Below, piece by piece: positions 38,731 to 39,319 of a stretch of DNA of 39,319 bases. Under the pieces are notes generated by a model. The model searched no databases. It saw only the letters and a program-made list of their open reading frames with translations, and was not told where the DNA came from. Both the position numbers and the translations under genes were made by a program. Every line of letters begins with the position of its first letter. Position 1 is the first letter of the stretch. The DNA is from Lactococcus petauri (lineage in GTDB: Bacteria > Bacillota > Bacilli > Lactobacillales > Streptococcaceae): positions 1 through 39,319 of the forward strand of contig NZ_MUIZ01000009.1 in assembly GCF_002154895.1 (NCBI RefSeq). Reading direction: 5' to 3'.

Positions 38731-38933
38731 TATTTTTCTCCCTTATTCCTTATTTTAGGAGCTTCTGAAAGAGTAAATTCAACAGTATAAATCAGACAAG
38801 TTGCAGCAAATGAAACTAAGAAAATTAAATCTGTCAAAGAAGAACTCCCACTAATTGAAAAGAGATAACCAGTGGAAACAAATGCTAAGCTGTATCCCAT
38901 CCTACTCACAAATTTTTTTATATATTTTAGCAT
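38730..38933 (-). CDS. Small membrane protein, 67 aa
   Basis: Two hydrophobic helices (about 11-28 and 33-52) and a basic tail (KIRNKGEK). AAAGGAG precedes the ATG. Not recognised; one of several small membrane genes at the head of the conjugation operon. Confidence 0.65.
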   Translation of the reverse strand: MLKYIKKFVSRMGYSLAFVSTGYLFSISGSSSLTDLIFLVSFAATCLIYTVEFTLSEAPKIRNKGEK

Positions 38934-38969
38934 CTTAATTCTAACTCCTTTTTTAGTTATTTAAATTTA

Positions 38970-39319
38970 TCATTTTCGAGCAATTTGGGAACCTCGCAAG
39001 TATACAGTAACTTCTTTCTTCGTCTCATTTTTAGGAACATTTTTAGGAACATTTTTAAGCGCTGCATTAATTTTTTGCTTTGTACTATAAGTTATTTGAG
39101 TGACTTTTTCTGTATAACTTTCGTCTCTACTGCTCATTTTAACTATTGTGTTTTTATCATTGATATTCAACTTTCTAGTAAAAATTTTTCCATCATTATT
39201 TTTCACTAATAGTTTTAATTCATCAGAATCTGATAACTTATCTTCAACTCTTACAATATTCAACTTTTCCGTTTTTATCTCTGTTTTTTGAGTTAAAGAT
39301 AAAGGTATAAATATATTTA
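38970..39319 (-). CDS. Partial gene at the right edge
   Basis: The reading frame stays open to the window edge, so the gene starts outside. A TTG at 39263 is not preceded by a convincing ribosome site. The visible 116 residues are soluble, charged and beta-rich (KLLVKNNDGKIFTRKLNIND), ending VTVYLRGSQIARK. A short tandem repeat in the DNA (about 39028-39057) gives NVPKNVPKN. Not recognised. Confidence 0.6.
   Translation of the reverse strand, partial: NIFIPLSLTQKTEIKTEKLNIVRVEDKLSDSDELKLLVKNNDGKIFTRKLNINDKNTIVKMSSRDESYTEKVTQITYSTKQKINAALKNVPKNVPKNETKKEVTVYLRGSQIARK

Noticed and set aside
39028-39057. Short tandem repeat at the right edge as a regulatory element
   Set aside because: It is in frame in the partial gene and encodes NVPKNVPKN; a simple coding repeat.

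Overview
The window reads as about 39 kb of a low-GC Gram-positive conjugative plasmid, most likely from Lactococcus or a close relative (Streptococcaceae/Enterococcaceae). The clues are an ISS1/IS1216-type IS6 element, an Fst-type addiction module, LPXTG and SpaA/Cna-B surface protein architecture, an Spx-like CGSS protein, a YdbC/PC4-like protein, TTG starts, and a Gram-positive MOBP relaxase with a VirB4/VirD4 secretion system. No replication initiator, rRNA, tRNA or CRISPR array was seen.

Layout. 1-2.7 kb: ParA with a small ribbon-helix-helix-like partner, bracketed by TATACGTATA palindromes (partition), then two unknown genes. 2.8-5.6 kb: stability and recombination genes: an Fst-family type I toxin-antitoxin locus, a BRCT-domain protein, a broken serine resolvase behind a perfect palindrome, an HU protein, a holin-like type I toxin with antisense RNA, and a small membrane protein. 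5.6-9.25 kb: IS6 debris (a decayed element of about 0.8 kb, a solo right end and a possible left-end fragment) surrounding a broken small gene, a membrane protein with an IS-derived tail, and a DUF262 plus HEPN gene pair that looks like a phage-defence module. 9.26-14.1 kb: an LPXTG adhesin and a lipoprotein, flanked by res-like repeats next to an intact serine resolvase. 14.1-18.2 kb: small unknown proteins, an XRE regulator on a probably leaderless mRNA, an Spx/ArsC-like protein, a second holin-like toxin locus still carrying a scrap of hup, and a zinc-ribbon membrane protein. 18.2-21.3 kb (minus strand): Fic protein, relaxase and MobC-like protein downstream of a probable oriT. 21.4-39.3 kb (minus strand): a long conjugation operon ending in a strong terminator. 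Read in transcription order it contains small membrane proteins, a PC4-like ssDNA-binding protein, PcfB-like protein, VirD4 coupling ATPase, VirB2-like, VirB6-like, VirB3/PrgI-like and VirB4 proteins, a VirB1-like wall hydrolase, a VirB8-like protein, coiled-coil proteins, a TOPRIM primase-like protein and several unknown proteins.

How it fits together. The right half builds the mating channel and processes DNA at oriT; the left half keeps the plasmid in the population (partition, three type I toxin loci, resolvases, HU) and carries cargo (putative defence pair, adhesin/lipoprotein). The most interesting items are: two paralogous holin-like toxin loci whose antisense RNA hairpins covary and whose mRNAs share an undescribed leader-ORF layout; the DUF262-HEPN pair between IS6 ends; the adhesin cassette between res-like repeats; a Fic enzyme in the mobilization operon; and a 62-residue C-terminal module shared by two adjacent conjugation-operon proteins.
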